Source of the DNA: an uncultured Acetobacteraceae bacterium
GTDB lineage: Bacteria; Pseudomonadota; Alphaproteobacteria; Acetobacterales; Acetobacteraceae
Length of the DNA: 64,000 bases
NCBI GenBank assembly: GCA_946476985.1
Contig: CAMKWS010000001.1
Location: 186,001 to 250,000, forward strand
Direction: 5' to 3'
The position numbers were made by a program, and so were the translations under genes. This document shows, in pieces, positions 1-8,345 of this stretch; position 1 is the stretch's first letter; every line of letters starts with the position of its first letter. The notes under the pieces were generated by a model. The model was not told the origin of the DNA, ran no database searches, and worked only from the letters and a program-made list of their open reading frames with translations.

Positions 1-1077
1 TCCTCACAGCCTCTATTATGGTTTCATGCTGCTAGCGTAGGCGAAACTCTCTCTATCTTCCCTGTGATAGGACAGCTTCTCAAAGAGCAAGCGCAGCTCA
101 ATATTCTTGTAACCACCACGACCTCAACTGGTGGCAAAATACTCAGGACACATCCCGTATACGGTCAACGGCTCTTCCACCAACTATGTCCTTATGATGC
201 CCCTCATATCGTTGCGCGCTTCCTAAAATATTGGCGCCCCCGCAGCTTAATTCTTGTAGAGAGCGAACTCTGGCCAGGATTAATTGGTATGAGCCACTTA
301 AAGGGCATACCAATCATGCTACTTAATGCACGGCTTTCTGCTCGTAGCGCACAACGGTGGAAGGCTGCCCCCTGCTTATTACGTTACCTCATGCGCTCCA
401 TATGCTGGGTCACCCCACGTAGTATAGAAGATGCTGATCGCTTATCTCGATTCGGGATAACATCTCTCCCCCCAATAGATCTTAAGGAAGCTGCAGCCCC
501 CTTACCCTATCGCTTAGATGAAGCAGCATATCTCAAAGAAAAAATCGGCCCACGCCCTATTTTTGTCGCAGCTTCCACTCATCCTGGTGAAGAAGAACTC
601 ATAGCAGAAGCCTCAAGAAAAGCACGAGAGCTACAACCAAGTCTTCTGACCATTATCATTCCCCGCCACCCAGAACGGGGGCCCCATATTGCTCAAGTTC
701 TCCATGCGCCGCGTCGCTCTTTTGGCGAGATTCCTGCCTTAGATGATGCCTATTGGATTGTAGATACACTTGGAGAGACAGGGCTATTTTTCGCTCTAGC
801 AGAACGTGTTTTTATTGGTAACTCACTCTGCTCCCCCGGTGGAGGGCATAATCCCCTTGAGCCTTTACGCTTTCAACGTCCAACTGCTTTAGGACCCTAT
901 ATGCAAAACTGGCATGACGCATGCCATAAGTATAAGGCCTCTCTCCACATAATAGACACGCCTGGTCTATTGGCTGAGTGGCTAAACAAACCTGTTCCTC
1001 TTCCCCCTCTACCCGAGCAGAATGAGGCGATATCTGCGCAACTCACTCAACGTATTATTGAGACATGCTTATTATAA
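1..1077 (+). CDS. waaA: 3-deoxy-D-manno-octulosonic acid transferase, 5' end outside window
   Basis: This enzyme transfers Kdo from CMP-Kdo onto the lipid A precursor at the inner face of the cytoplasmic membrane. The reading frame is open from base 1, so the N-terminus lies before the window; a GTG at 64 is only an internal codon. The visible part opens with WFHAASVGE, the hallmark of the KdtA/WaaA N-terminal domain. It continues with SELWPG and, near the C-terminus, GGHNPLEP, both typical of the family's two Rossmann-like GT-B domains. About 358 residues are visible, against a usual length near 420-430, so only about 60-80 are missing. lpxK and an LpxL-like gene follow on the same strand, making a lipid A/Kdo operon. 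Seen: motifs and open frame. Known: family reaction. Confidence 0.95.
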   Translation, partial: SSQPLLWFHAASVGETLSIFPVIGQLLKEQAQLNILVTTTTSTGGKILRTHPVYGQRLFHQLCPYDAPHIVARFLKYWRPRSLILVESELWPGLIGMSHLKGIPIMLLNARLSARSAQRWKAAPCLLRYLMRSICWVTPRSIEDADRLSRFGITSLPPIDLKEAAAPLPYRLDEAAYLKEKIGPRPIFVAASTHPGEEELIAEASRKARELQPSLLTIIIPRHPERGPHIAQVLHAPRRSFGEIPALDDAYWIVDTLGETGLFFALAERVFIGNSLCSPGGGHNPLEPLRFQRPTALGPYMQNWHDACHKYKASLHIIDTPGLLAEWLNKPVPLPPLPEQNEAISAQLTQRIIETCLL

Positions 1078-1090
1078 GTAAGGTATTTAA

Positions 1091-2089
1091 ATGAGACTTC
1101 GCCCCCCTACTTTCTGGCATCTAGCTCGCCCTAATCTTATCTCCGATCTGCTCCTCCCCATCAGCAAAATCACACATTACTGTAGCAAGAGACGCCAAAA
1201 GCGTCCCTCCCACAAACTTCCCGTGCCAGTCCTTTGCTGTGGAAATATTACTACTGGCGGAACGGGCAAAACGCCTCTGACACAAGCTATTGTTAAATTT
1301 CTTCTTACCAAGGGATATAACCCTCACATTATTACCCGTGGTTATGGAGGTAAAAGCCCACAGAACAAACGGTTAGATATCAAAACAGATACAGCTATTA
1401 ATGTAGGCGATGAAGCAATGCTTCTCGCACACATTGCCTCCACATGGCGTGGCCCAAACCGCCTTCATAATGCCCGTCTCGCCATAGACAATGGGGCAGA
1501 CTGCCTAATTTTAGATGACGGCCTTCAAGACCCAAGCCTCTATAAAGACATCTCCATTCTCACCATTGATGGCCACATAGGTTTTGGGAACCGTCGCATC
1601 CTCCCCGCAGGGCCATTACGTGAAACCTTACCCGACGCACTCCCCCGCATTCACGCAGCCGTCATCATAGGGGAAGACCACCACCATATAAATAACCTGC
1701 TTTCCCCTCATCTCCCTGTCGCCCAAGCCTTTTTCTTACCAGGTAATGAAATTCATCTTCTAAAGAAACAACCGGTCATTGCATTTGCCGGAATTGGGCG
1801 GCCTGATAAATTCTTCACCATGTTGCAAGAGCATGATGTTCACTTGGCTCACACCATCTCTTTTCCTGACCATCACATATATTCCTTCCGCGATATCAAA
1901 CGCTTGCAACATCTGGCACGCACATCTCAAGCAAGACTTGTCACAACTGAAAAAGACAGCATCAAGCTACCGCCTACCTTTCTAAAAGACGTCACAACCA
2001 TCTCCGTGGAATTGCACTGGCAACATCCCACCAACCTTGAGAAGCTTCTTGAAAGCTTTCTCAATGCTCGAGCAGGTAACGCATGCTAA
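1091..2089 (+). CDS. lpxK: Tetraacyldisaccharide 4'-kinase
   Basis: LpxK phosphorylates the 4' position of the lipid A disaccharide precursor to give lipid IVA, on the inner leaflet of the cytoplasmic membrane. The 332-residue product has the N-terminal RPPTFW segment usual for the family and a P-loop GGTGKTP at about residues 56-62. ITRGYGG follows at about 81-87 and LDDGLQDP at about 141-148, both conserved in LpxK. The length matches the family (about 330). It starts 13 bases after waaA and its last 7 bases overlap the start of the acyltransferase gene, so the three are probably co-transcribed and translationally coupled. Nothing is truncated. Confidence 0.96.
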   Translation: MRLRPPTFWHLARPNLISDLLLPISKITHYCSKRRQKRPSHKLPVPVLCCGNITTGGTGKTPLTQAIVKFLLTKGYNPHIITRGYGGKSPQNKRLDIKTDTAINVGDEAMLLAHIASTWRGPNRLHNARLAIDNGADCLILDDGLQDPSLYKDISILTIDGHIGFGNRRILPAGPLRETLPDALPRIHAAVIIGEDHHHINNLLSPHLPVAQAFFLPGNEIHLLKKQPVIAFAGIGRPDKFFTMLQEHDVHLAHTISFPDHHIYSFRDIKRLQHLARTSQARLVTTEKDSIKLPPTFLKDVTTISVELHWQHPTNLEKLLESFLNARAGNAC

Positions 2090-2982
2090 ATCATCTTCAA
2101 GCGTGGGGCCTCTACGGGATTTTATGTCTATTTCGTACCCTCCCACCACTATGGGCGGCCCGACTAGGGGGATATATCACCCGTTTTATCGGCCCTAAAC
2201 TTGCTCTTTCCCGCATTGCACGAACCAATCTTGCAATCGCCTTTCCATCTTTGAAGAAAGCCGAAATAGAACGTATCGTAAAAGCATGTTGGCAAAATAT
2301 CGGCACGACCTTAGCTGAGTTACCTCATCTTGCCTCTCTACCGGCTCACACATCTTCAGGCCTAGGCTGGTATGTTCAGCATGAAGATATTTTGTATGAG
2401 GCAAAAAAAACCGGACGACCCATCATATTTTTCTCCGGACATTTGGGGAATTGGGAGCTTATGCCTCTAATTCTTGCACGCTACGGGCTCCCTTTTTCTC
2501 CCTTTTATCGAGCACCTAACAACCCTCTCGTGGACCAGCTTCTCTGTAAGTTAAGACGCCGCATTGTAGGACAAGATATTTCCTTTTTCCCTAAGGGACG
2601 TCACGGTGCCCGAGACGCTATGCGTCACTTGGCCAATGGTAAACATTTAGGTGTGTTAGGCGACCAAAAGATGAATGATGGCATTCAAACATCTTTCTTC
2701 GGCCGCCCTACTATGAGTGCCCCAGCTACAGCAACGCTCGCTTTAAAATACAATGCGCTCATCATTACAGGACATGTATGGCGGAAAGGTCCCGCTCAAC
2801 TTATCTTAGAAGTAACCTCCCTTATTGATCCAAGTACTTGCACTAACGACGCAATGTCACGGCATGAGAAAGTTTATACCCTGACCCAAAAACTTAATGA
2901 TCAATTACAAGACTGGATCACCCAAAGGCCAGAAGAATGGCTGTGGTTTCATAGGCGATGGGAGAAATCTCTTTATCGTTAA
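2083..2982 (+). CDS. LpxL/HtrB-family lipid A lauroyl-type acyltransferase
   Basis: This is a late acyltransferase that adds a secondary acyl chain to the Kdo-lipid A precursor at the inner membrane. The 299-residue protein has the HX4E catalytic motif as H120-LGNW-E125, preceded by a short hydrophobic stretch at about residues 10-25 that probably anchors it. A basic FFPKGRHGAR segment at about 165-174 and GDQKMNDG near 193 match the substrate-binding blocks of the LpxL/LpxM/MsbB superfamily. The start overlaps the 3' end of lpxK by 7 bases. Placement with waaA and lpxK supports a lipid A role. Which secondary position it acylates cannot be read from sequence, so no specific symbol is given. 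Confidence 0.88.
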   Translation: MLNHLQAWGLYGILCLFRTLPPLWAARLGGYITRFIGPKLALSRIARTNLAIAFPSLKKAEIERIVKACWQNIGTTLAELPHLASLPAHTSSGLGWYVQHEDILYEAKKTGRPIIFFSGHLGNWELMPLILARYGLPFSPFYRAPNNPLVDQLLCKLRRRIVGQDISFFPKGRHGARDAMRHLANGKHLGVLGDQKMNDGIQTSFFGRPTMSAPATATLALKYNALIITGHVWRKGPAQLILEVTSLIDPSTCTNDAMSRHEKVYTLTQKLNDQLQDWITQRPEEWLWFHRRWEKSLYR

Positions 2983-3158
2983 GAAAGAAAATTTATTTTA
3001 TCTCTAGCCATGCGCAGAAAACATGGTAGGATTGCAAAATAAGAACATGAACATAACTGCCACGCTTTATCATTCATTTTTTGCATAGCAGTACTCGTGA
3101 TTGTTCCCATGTGCCGCGATGGAGTTTCCCCTCCTGCTCTGACGATGGAGATACTGAA

Positions 3159-3542
3159 ATGACTCAAAAAGCATTCCGCGTGGTTAACCACGCTCAGCTT
3201 CCTTCAGTTAAGACACCAGCGACAGGTACAGTCGTTCCTTTTCGTCAGAAACTTCTTCCTCGTCATCAGCAATATCTTGCCCAATGGTTACAAGCCAGTG
3301 AAAAGATGGGCATTCTTGATGCTTCTATTGAGAATAATCCACTATCTTCAAAATCCGCTCATAACGACCAAATTGTCGTCATTTGGGTGCGTGAGAATGC
3401 AGACCCTGCCTATATTATCAGGCCGCAAGGTCATGTTTGGTGCCTCATTGATTGCCTACGGGACAATGAACTAGGGCGTTTTACATCCCTATCCATGGCA
3501 TTGCACACTATTCGGCCTGTTCTCCCTCCTCTAATGAGCTAA
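3159..3542 (+). CDS. Small conserved-looking protein of unknown function
   Basis: I do not recognise this 127-residue protein. The ATG at 3159 is chosen because a GGAG lies at 3147-3150, 8 bases upstream; the frame is also open further upstream but without a good ribosome site. There is no signal peptide and no membrane segment. Residues about 80-127 contain IVVIWVRENADPAYIIRP and a W-C-L-I-D-C stretch, giving a beta-rich, probably cytosolic domain. Composition resembles its neighbours. It lies 176 bases after the lipid A operon on the same strand, so it may have its own promoter. A hairpin follows at 3552-3579. No function is proposed. Confidence 0.7.
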   Translation: MTQKAFRVVNHAQLPSVKTPATGTVVPFRQKLLPRHQQYLAQWLQASEKMGILDASIENNPLSSKSAHNDQIVVIWVRENADPAYIIRPQGHVWCLIDCLRDNELGRFTSLSMALHTIRPVLPPLMS

Positions 3543-3551
3543 AATCTCATT

Positions 3552-3579
3552 AAAAAAGGGAGGATTATATCCTCCCTTT
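3552..3579 (-). terminator. Rho-independent terminator (hairpin with T tract on minus strand)
   Basis: A perfect stem AAAGGGAGGAT / ATCCTCCCTTT (3555-3579) is preceded on the plus strand by six A residues (3552-3557). Read on the minus strand it is a GC-rich hairpin ending in a T run, 75 bases past the stop of the minus-strand lipoprotein gene at 3655. On the plus strand it could also slow transcription from the small gene ending at 3542, though the T run there is only three bases. Confidence 0.75.
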
Positions 3580-3654
3580 CCTAGCATTCCGGCGTATTCT
3601 CAGGCTATCCATCAACACTCCTCGCTAACATTGAGAAGAGTGCTTTTTATAGCC

Positions 3655-5310
3655 CTAATGAGTTACCACAGGTTGTTGCTGCGGCGCTGGTGAAGTCGCT
3701 GGTATATTTGGAGTTGCATTCCCAGCTTCTGCACTAGGCATAGCGGGATTCACCGTAGAAGTCGTATTATTAGGCACCGTCGGGTTAATATTTTGCGGTA
3801 CTGATGCATCTCCTACCCCAGTATTAACGGTTGCAGGTACGGATGCCCCATTTGCGCCAGCTGGAGGTACTTGTGTTCCACCTGTCCCTACAGCACTTAC
3901 GGCTTGTACCGTATTACCTGTTGCCGTTACGCCTGATGTATTAACGGCATTCGTTGATTGAGACGCCACCGCGGGGGAAGTTGTTTTCTCCACACGAGCA
4001 GACAACTCACGGGAAGCCTGCACCACCATGCGGCTACCACCGCCAGATACGAGCTGATACACAGCTAAAGCCCGTGTTACACGGCCATCAGCCCGCAAAT
4101 GGAACAACCCATCTACCCCAATAAAGCCTTTAGGATGAATGAGCCCCTCAAACATTAATTTCTTTTGGCGAAGCAACGTTCCTACAAGAGCAGCGGAATC
4201 ATAAGCAAAATCTGCCACTGGAGAAGGCATCTGCCCATATACCCCTTGGTAACTCTGCACATACCCATTGCGTTGCGTATCATCAAACGCCACGTACCAT
4301 GCACCTTGCAGATCGCTCAATTTACTATCAAAGGCACGCCACAACATCGGCCCTAGGATACGTACTTGCGGTATCAAAAGACGATTCACCTTTAAGGAAT
4401 CAATTACACGTGCAAGATCAAGTCCTGTATCTGCCAATAATAAAGAGTCAAAAGGAGGTGGCTGTAGTTCCTGTTTGCTCTCAGATACGGGGGGAGGAGC
4501 TTGCTCTGCTAGAGGATCTGTCGCAGAAGGATCTGCTTCATCTACTGGCTTATTCTGAATACCTTGCCGCTCTTGCAGATGAGACAAGATCGCCATTTTC
4601 TCTGCAATATCATTTACATCACGACTGTGAAAAACAATCTGGGGAACCTCAAGACCAGCCTCTTGGCACGTTAGTGTAAGCCCTTCTGCTAAAGAATGAC
4701 CCAGAGCTGTATCCGGCAGGAAGGCCGCAAACCGGCTCCGTCCCTCAGCACGAGCCGCCTCTACCAAGCGCCGCACCTGCTGCTCTGGCGTAAGCCCCAT
4801 AACCCACACACCTGGCCGAGCTTGCGTCACATCACTGGTAAATGCCAACTCGGCAACCCCAGCCGGCTGTAAAACACGCGCAACATTATCCGTATCAGAC
4901 GCCAACAAAGGGCCTAGGATAATCTTATCCCCAGCAGCAAGGGCCTGCCGAGCAGCATAAGCGGCCCCCTCAGGCGCTGCACTATCAAATACATCCATCA
5001 CCGGCTTTTGCCCTTCTGGCAAAGCAAGCCGTGCAGCGTCCTTCATACGTTGGCCAATAGCAGCATGTGGCCCGGTTAAAGGCACAATCAACCCAACATG
5101 CGCTGATCGTTGATCCTTAATCTTCCGCATATGGAATGTAAGAGGAGATATCCCAGAATGATGGTGACCTCCACCAGAACATGCCCCTAAGGATAGAAAA
5201 ATACCGGCTAAAGCAGCACTCTTCCAGTTTCCTCTCTTGCCGAGCCCCCGCCTCTGGCGGCTATAAAGGCCTAAGCGGCTCACCGAGGATACCAATGTCT
5301 GAGAAACCAT
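3655..5310 (-). CDS. Penicillin-binding protein activator-like lipoprotein (LpoA/LppC family, periplasmic-binding fold)
   Basis: This is a 551-residue predicted lipoprotein of the LppC/LpoA type, which in other bacteria sits in the outer membrane and stimulates a peptidoglycan synthase. The N-terminus is basic, followed by a hydrophobic stretch and a lipobox with LGAC at residues 41-44. Residues about 65-430 form a type-1 periplasmic-binding fold: VGLIVPLTGPHAAIGQ at the first strand, then KIILGPLLASDT and WRAFDSKL. The last 100 residues or so are rich in Thr, Asn, Ala and Pro and look disordered. A G-rich ribosome site (GGGGGGAG) lies just before ATG 5310. The gene is head to head with rsmI and the two starts overlap by 16 bases. 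Role at the peptidoglycan synthase is inferred from family. Confidence 0.85.
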   Translation of the reverse strand: MVSQTLVSSVSRLGLYSRQRRGLGKRGNWKSAALAGIFLSLGACSGGGHHHSGISPLTFHMRKIKDQRSAHVGLIVPLTGPHAAIGQRMKDAARLALPEGQKPVMDVFDSAAPEGAAYAARQALAAGDKIILGPLLASDTDNVARVLQPAGVAELAFTSDVTQARPGVWVMGLTPEQQVRRLVEAARAEGRSRFAAFLPDTALGHSLAEGLTLTCQEAGLEVPQIVFHSRDVNDIAEKMAILSHLQERQGIQNKPVDEADPSATDPLAEQAPPPVSESKQELQPPPFDSLLLADTGLDLARVIDSLKVNRLLIPQVRILGPMLWRAFDSKLSDLQGAWYVAFDDTQRNGYVQSYQGVYGQMPSPVADFAYDSAALVGTLLRQKKLMFEGLIHPKGFIGVDGLFHLRADGRVTRALAVYQLVSGGGSRMVVQASRELSARVEKTTSPAVASQSTNAVNTSGVTATGNTVQAVSAVGTGGTQVPPAGANGASVPATVNTGVGDASVPQNINPTVPNNTTSTVNPAMPSAEAGNATPNIPATSPAPQQQPVVTH

Positions 5311-6194
5311 ATACTCCCCCCCATAACGGAACTGCTTCCCCTTCTACCGGGGAGCTTATGCTGGTGGCAACGCCTATTGGCAATCTCACTGATATTAGCC
5401 AGCGTGCATTAGAAGCCTTACAGCAGGCTGATGCTATTCTGTGTGAAGATACACGAGTGACGACGAAACTACTCCGTCATTACGGGATCAACAACCAATT
5501 GATTCCTTTACACGACCATAATGAACAAGAACGTTTGCCACATTTAATTGATCGTTTACACAATGGGCAGAGGTTCGCTCTCGTTTCAGACGCCGGAACA
5601 CCAATTGTCTCTGACCCTGGCTATCGCCTGACCCGCGCAGCTTTAGAGCAGGAAATCACTGTTACCTCTCTTCCCGGTGCTAACGCCGCTGTTACAGCTC
5701 TAACACTCTCAGGGCTTCCTCCTGCTCCCTTTATGTTTTTGGGATTTCCACCTCGCGGGGATGCACGCCGCCAAAATTTTGCAGCCCTTCGCGCAGCAGA
5801 ACAAGCCGGACTTTCCTCCACACTCATTTGGTATGAATCACCACATCGCTTGCTTGATACCCTTAAAACGCAGCAAGCAGTGTTTGGTGCAGAGCGCTCC
5901 GCCGCTGTCGGACGTGAACTCACCAAACATTTTGAAGAGATGGTGCGTGGTTCTCTAACCGAAGTAATTGCACATTTCGAAGCTGCTCCCCCCCGCGGTG
6001 AGATCACTCTTCTATTAGGCCCACCACCTGAAGAAGATACCGGCGCACAGGAACTCGACCACGCTTTAAAACAAGCGTTGGAAAGCCACTCTGTGAAAGA
6101 TGCTGCTGCACTCGTGGCTGGTATAGTGAATTTACCTAAGCGCACTGTATATAACCGTGCGCTAGAACTCTCTAAACAAAAAAAGGAGGATTAA
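5295..6194 (+). CDS. rsmI: 16S rRNA (cytidine1402-2'-O)-methyltransferase
   Basis: RsmI methylates the ribose of C1402 in the decoding centre of 16S rRNA using S-adenosylmethionine. The 299-residue protein shows the tetrapyrrole-methylase fold: LVATPIGNLTDIS at about residues 22-34, LCEDTRVT near 53-60, VSDAGTP near 97-103 and YESPHRL near 181-187, all family signatures. ATG 5295 is preferred because GAGGA lies at 5285-5289 and the product then begins directly before the methylase domain. The gene runs divergently from the LppC-like lipoprotein, the usual alphaproteobacterial neighbour. The expected downstream yraN and gshB are absent. It ends tail to tail with lolA, with a 4-base overlap inside a hairpin. 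Confidence 0.95.
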   Translation: MSEKPYTPPHNGTASPSTGELMLVATPIGNLTDISQRALEALQQADAILCEDTRVTTKLLRHYGINNQLIPLHDHNEQERLPHLIDRLHNGQRFALVSDAGTPIVSDPGYRLTRAALEQEITVTSLPGANAAVTALTLSGLPPAPFMFLGFPPRGDARRQNFAALRAAEQAGLSSTLIWYESPHRLLDTLKTQQAVFGAERSAAVGRELTKHFEEMVRGSLTEVIAHFEAAPPRGEITLLLGPPPEEDTGAQELDHALKQALESHSVKDAAALVAGIVNLPKRTVYNRALELSKQKKED

Positions 6195-6200
6195 TCCTCC
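6178..6200 (-). terminator. Terminator hairpin that contains both converging stop codons
   Basis: A 16-base palindrome (GGAGGATTAATCCTCC, 6185-6200) has seven A residues on its left flank (6178-6184), which read as a T run on the minus strand. The central TTAA supplies TAA to rsmI (6192-6194) and TAA to lolA (6193-6191). It is best viewed as the lolA terminator; on the plus strand the tail is only three T residues. Confidence 0.7.
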
Positions 6201-6817
6201 TCCTTTGGTAGAATAAAGAGCGATGGGGATAACTTTATCCCCATTTGGGGCCGCGTAAAAAATACAGACGTCCTATGGCCTTGTGCGTCTAACACGCTCC
6301 AACCCTTCAATATCAAAGGCTTTTTAGAAAAATATAGCGTCATCTCCCCCTCACCTGGAGAATCTGTCTTCGTGACACGTAAACGAATCTCATTTCGCTC
6401 TTGTGTGAAACCAATAACAGACACATCCCCAGAGAAACGAGGATCGGGTCGTAACAACAAGCCCAACGGTGTATGTTCTACAGGAATGCTTGTAATCTGG
6501 CCGATACTACGATCCTGGAAGACAACCTTCCCTTCGCTCGCAACCAGTAAAAGAGGACTTGGAGGATCGTAACTAAACCGCATTTGCCCAGGCCGTTGTA
6601 AACTGACCTCGCCCGTTGAAACCCCATTTTGCTCTGCTTCCTGCGTAAAACGCGCACGAAATGTATGTGTCTCTGCGAGACTAGCCTCAATTTTCTCAAG
6701 CCAGACCTGCTGGGAAAGCTCAACAGCCTCTGAGATCTGCTTTGTAGAACGAGCCAACGCATTACTGCTCAAGAGCAACAATGCCCCACACATCAAAGCC
6801 GTATAATACGCCTTCAT
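6191..6817 (-). CDS. lolA: Outer-membrane lipoprotein carrier protein LolA
   Basis: LolA is the periplasmic shuttle that takes lipoproteins from the LolCDE transporter to the outer membrane. The 208-residue product starts at ATG 6817 after a GGGGGTAGGA ribosome site. It has a cleavable signal peptide (residues 1-22, ending ALA-R). The mature part has FRARFTQ followed by GEVSLQRPGQMRFSYD, the classical LolA beta-barrel half, then TPLGLLLRPD. Length is normal (about 200). It lies 13 bases after gshA on the same strand, so the two may share a transcript. A second LolA-fold gene lies at 56590-57240, but that one encodes a lipoprotein; this one is the better soluble carrier. Confidence 0.9.
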   Translation of the reverse strand: MKAYYTALMCGALLLLSSNALARSTKQISEAVELSQQVWLEKIEASLAETHTFRARFTQEAEQNGVSTGEVSLQRPGQMRFSYDPPSPLLLVASEGKVVFQDRSIGQITSIPVEHTPLGLLLRPDPRFSGDVSVIGFTQERNEIRLRVTKTDSPGEGEMTLYFSKKPLILKGWSVLDAQGHRTSVFFTRPQMGIKLSPSLFILPKEED

Positions 6818-6830
6818 CCGTCCTACCCCC

Positions 6831-8216
6831 TTACAGCCTGATGGCAGCCTCTTCAAAAATAGGCCGTACATCACCTTGCCATGCCCCATTATACAACTCG
6901 AGCCAACGCTCTGCTTGTGTCGGTGCTCCATCAGCAATTTCATAAAGAGGGGCCAAATAATACTCTTCACCGTAGTTACGTTTCTGCAAACCACGTTCAG
7001 ATAGCTCCAAAACCCGTTTTGCAAGAGAGCGTAACCCTCCTGGGAAAGGTGCCTCCATGGCGCTTTCCACAACAGACGTCGCAAGAGACCGATATTGCTC
7101 CCACGGCTGTTCTTTCACCAATGCTTCTACCGCTAAAAGAACATCCGCATCATACAACAACCCTACCCAGAAAGCTGACTGCGCCAACATCATCTCTGGT
7201 CGCCCAGCATCAGCCCCACGCATCTCTAAAAACTGCTTCAATCGTACATCTGGGAAAGCCGTTGTAAGATGGTCTTCAAAATCACCAATAGTTGGTGTGA
7301 GCCCCTCTAACGGAGCCTGTATCTCACCACTTAACCACTTACGGAACGAGCAGCCCGTTGCATCAATATGTCGTCCATCACAATTGACAAAATACATGGG
7401 GACATCCAATGCCCACTCCACATAACGCTCAAACCCAAACCCATCTTCAAAGAAAACAGGCGGCTGCCCACTCCGTTGATTGTCCGTATCCAACCATGCG
7501 AAAGCACGATTAGAAAGCCGACCTGTAGCTTTACCATCTGCAAAGGGTGAATTCGCCATTAGGGCTGTAATGAGTGGTTGCAGTGCCAAAGACACTCGCA
7601 TTTTGCGCGCCATATCTGCTTCATCAGAGAAGTCGAGATTTACCTGCACAGTACATGTGCGGGTCATCATATCCAAACCACGTTGGCCTACTTTTGGCAT
7701 ATAACGGCGCATAATGGCATAACGGCTTTTGGGCATCCATGGCATTTCATTCCGTTTCCATAAAGGCTGAAAGCCAAGAGGTGCAAAACCAATGCCTAAT
7801 TTCCGTGCAGGCTCAGATATCTGGAGGAAATGAGCCATCATTTCCTGCTCTGTTTCCTGAATAGTCTGCACAGGTGCACCTGACAACTCAAACTGCCCTG
7901 CTGGCTCTAACGAGATAGAGCGCCCCTTCTGGCTCCCCTCCCCTTTAAGACCAATAATATTTTCGTGGTCATAAATCGCCTGCCATTCTGGCCCTTCTAA
8001 AGCTTTTAAGAGAGCGCCAATCCCTTGTGGTTCATAAGCCGGCGGCGCAAAAGGAGCAAAGGAATCTCCTGCACTTTCTGGCAGCCTAAAGCCAAACTTC
8101 TCATGCTCTGTTCCTATCCGCCATTCATGGCGTGGTTTAGAGCCGCGGGCGAGAACATCAACAAGCTGTGCCTTATTCTCAATCAGTGTTGTATTGCTCT
8201 CACCGGGGTTGGACAT
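6831..8216 (-). CDS. gshA: Glutamate-cysteine ligase (plant/alphaproteobacterial type)
   Basis: This enzyme joins glutamate and cysteine with ATP to form gamma-glutamylcysteine, the first step of glutathione synthesis in the cytosol. The 461-residue protein begins with the conserved WRIGTEHEKFGF block (about residues 32-43). ENIIGLKGEGSQKGRSISLEPAGQ-type residues follow near 85-108 and the long TCTVQVNLDFSDEADM segment near 186-201; these identify the GCS2 family shared by plants and alphaproteobacteria. Length is typical (about 455). It is followed 13 bases later by lolA. gshB, often near rsmI in this class, is not in the window. The 129-base gap to rsmE upstream leaves room for its own promoter, but I could not assign one. 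Confidence 0.95.
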   Translation of the reverse strand: MSNPGESNTTLIENKAQLVDVLARGSKPRHEWRIGTEHEKFGFRLPESAGDSFAPFAPPAYEPQGIGALLKALEGPEWQAIYDHENIIGLKGEGSQKGRSISLEPAGQFELSGAPVQTIQETEQEMMAHFLQISEPARKLGIGFAPLGFQPLWKRNEMPWMPKSRYAIMRRYMPKVGQRGLDMMTRTCTVQVNLDFSDEADMARKMRVSLALQPLITALMANSPFADGKATGRLSNRAFAWLDTDNQRSGQPPVFFEDGFGFERYVEWALDVPMYFVNCDGRHIDATGCSFRKWLSGEIQAPLEGLTPTIGDFEDHLTTAFPDVRLKQFLEMRGADAGRPEMMLAQSAFWVGLLYDADVLLAVEALVKEQPWEQYRSLATSVVESAMEAPFPGGLRSLAKRVLELSERGLQKRNYGEEYYLAPLYEIADGAPTQAERWLELYNGAWQGDVRPIFEEAAIRL

Positions 8217-8345
8217 GCACTAAAAACCTTACTGCCAAATTCCATTACGAATGGCCTAGGAACACTCATCTTATTCCTTAGCCAAGCACACCATAGTAAA
8301 GCGCGCTTCTAGTTTCATTCAAGCCATCATATTTTAATCGATATT

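Noticed and set aside
5621..6145. Minus-strand frame of 174 codons inside rsmI
   Set aside because: Complete overlap with rsmI, Ser/Arg/Ala-rich shadow composition, no start signal.
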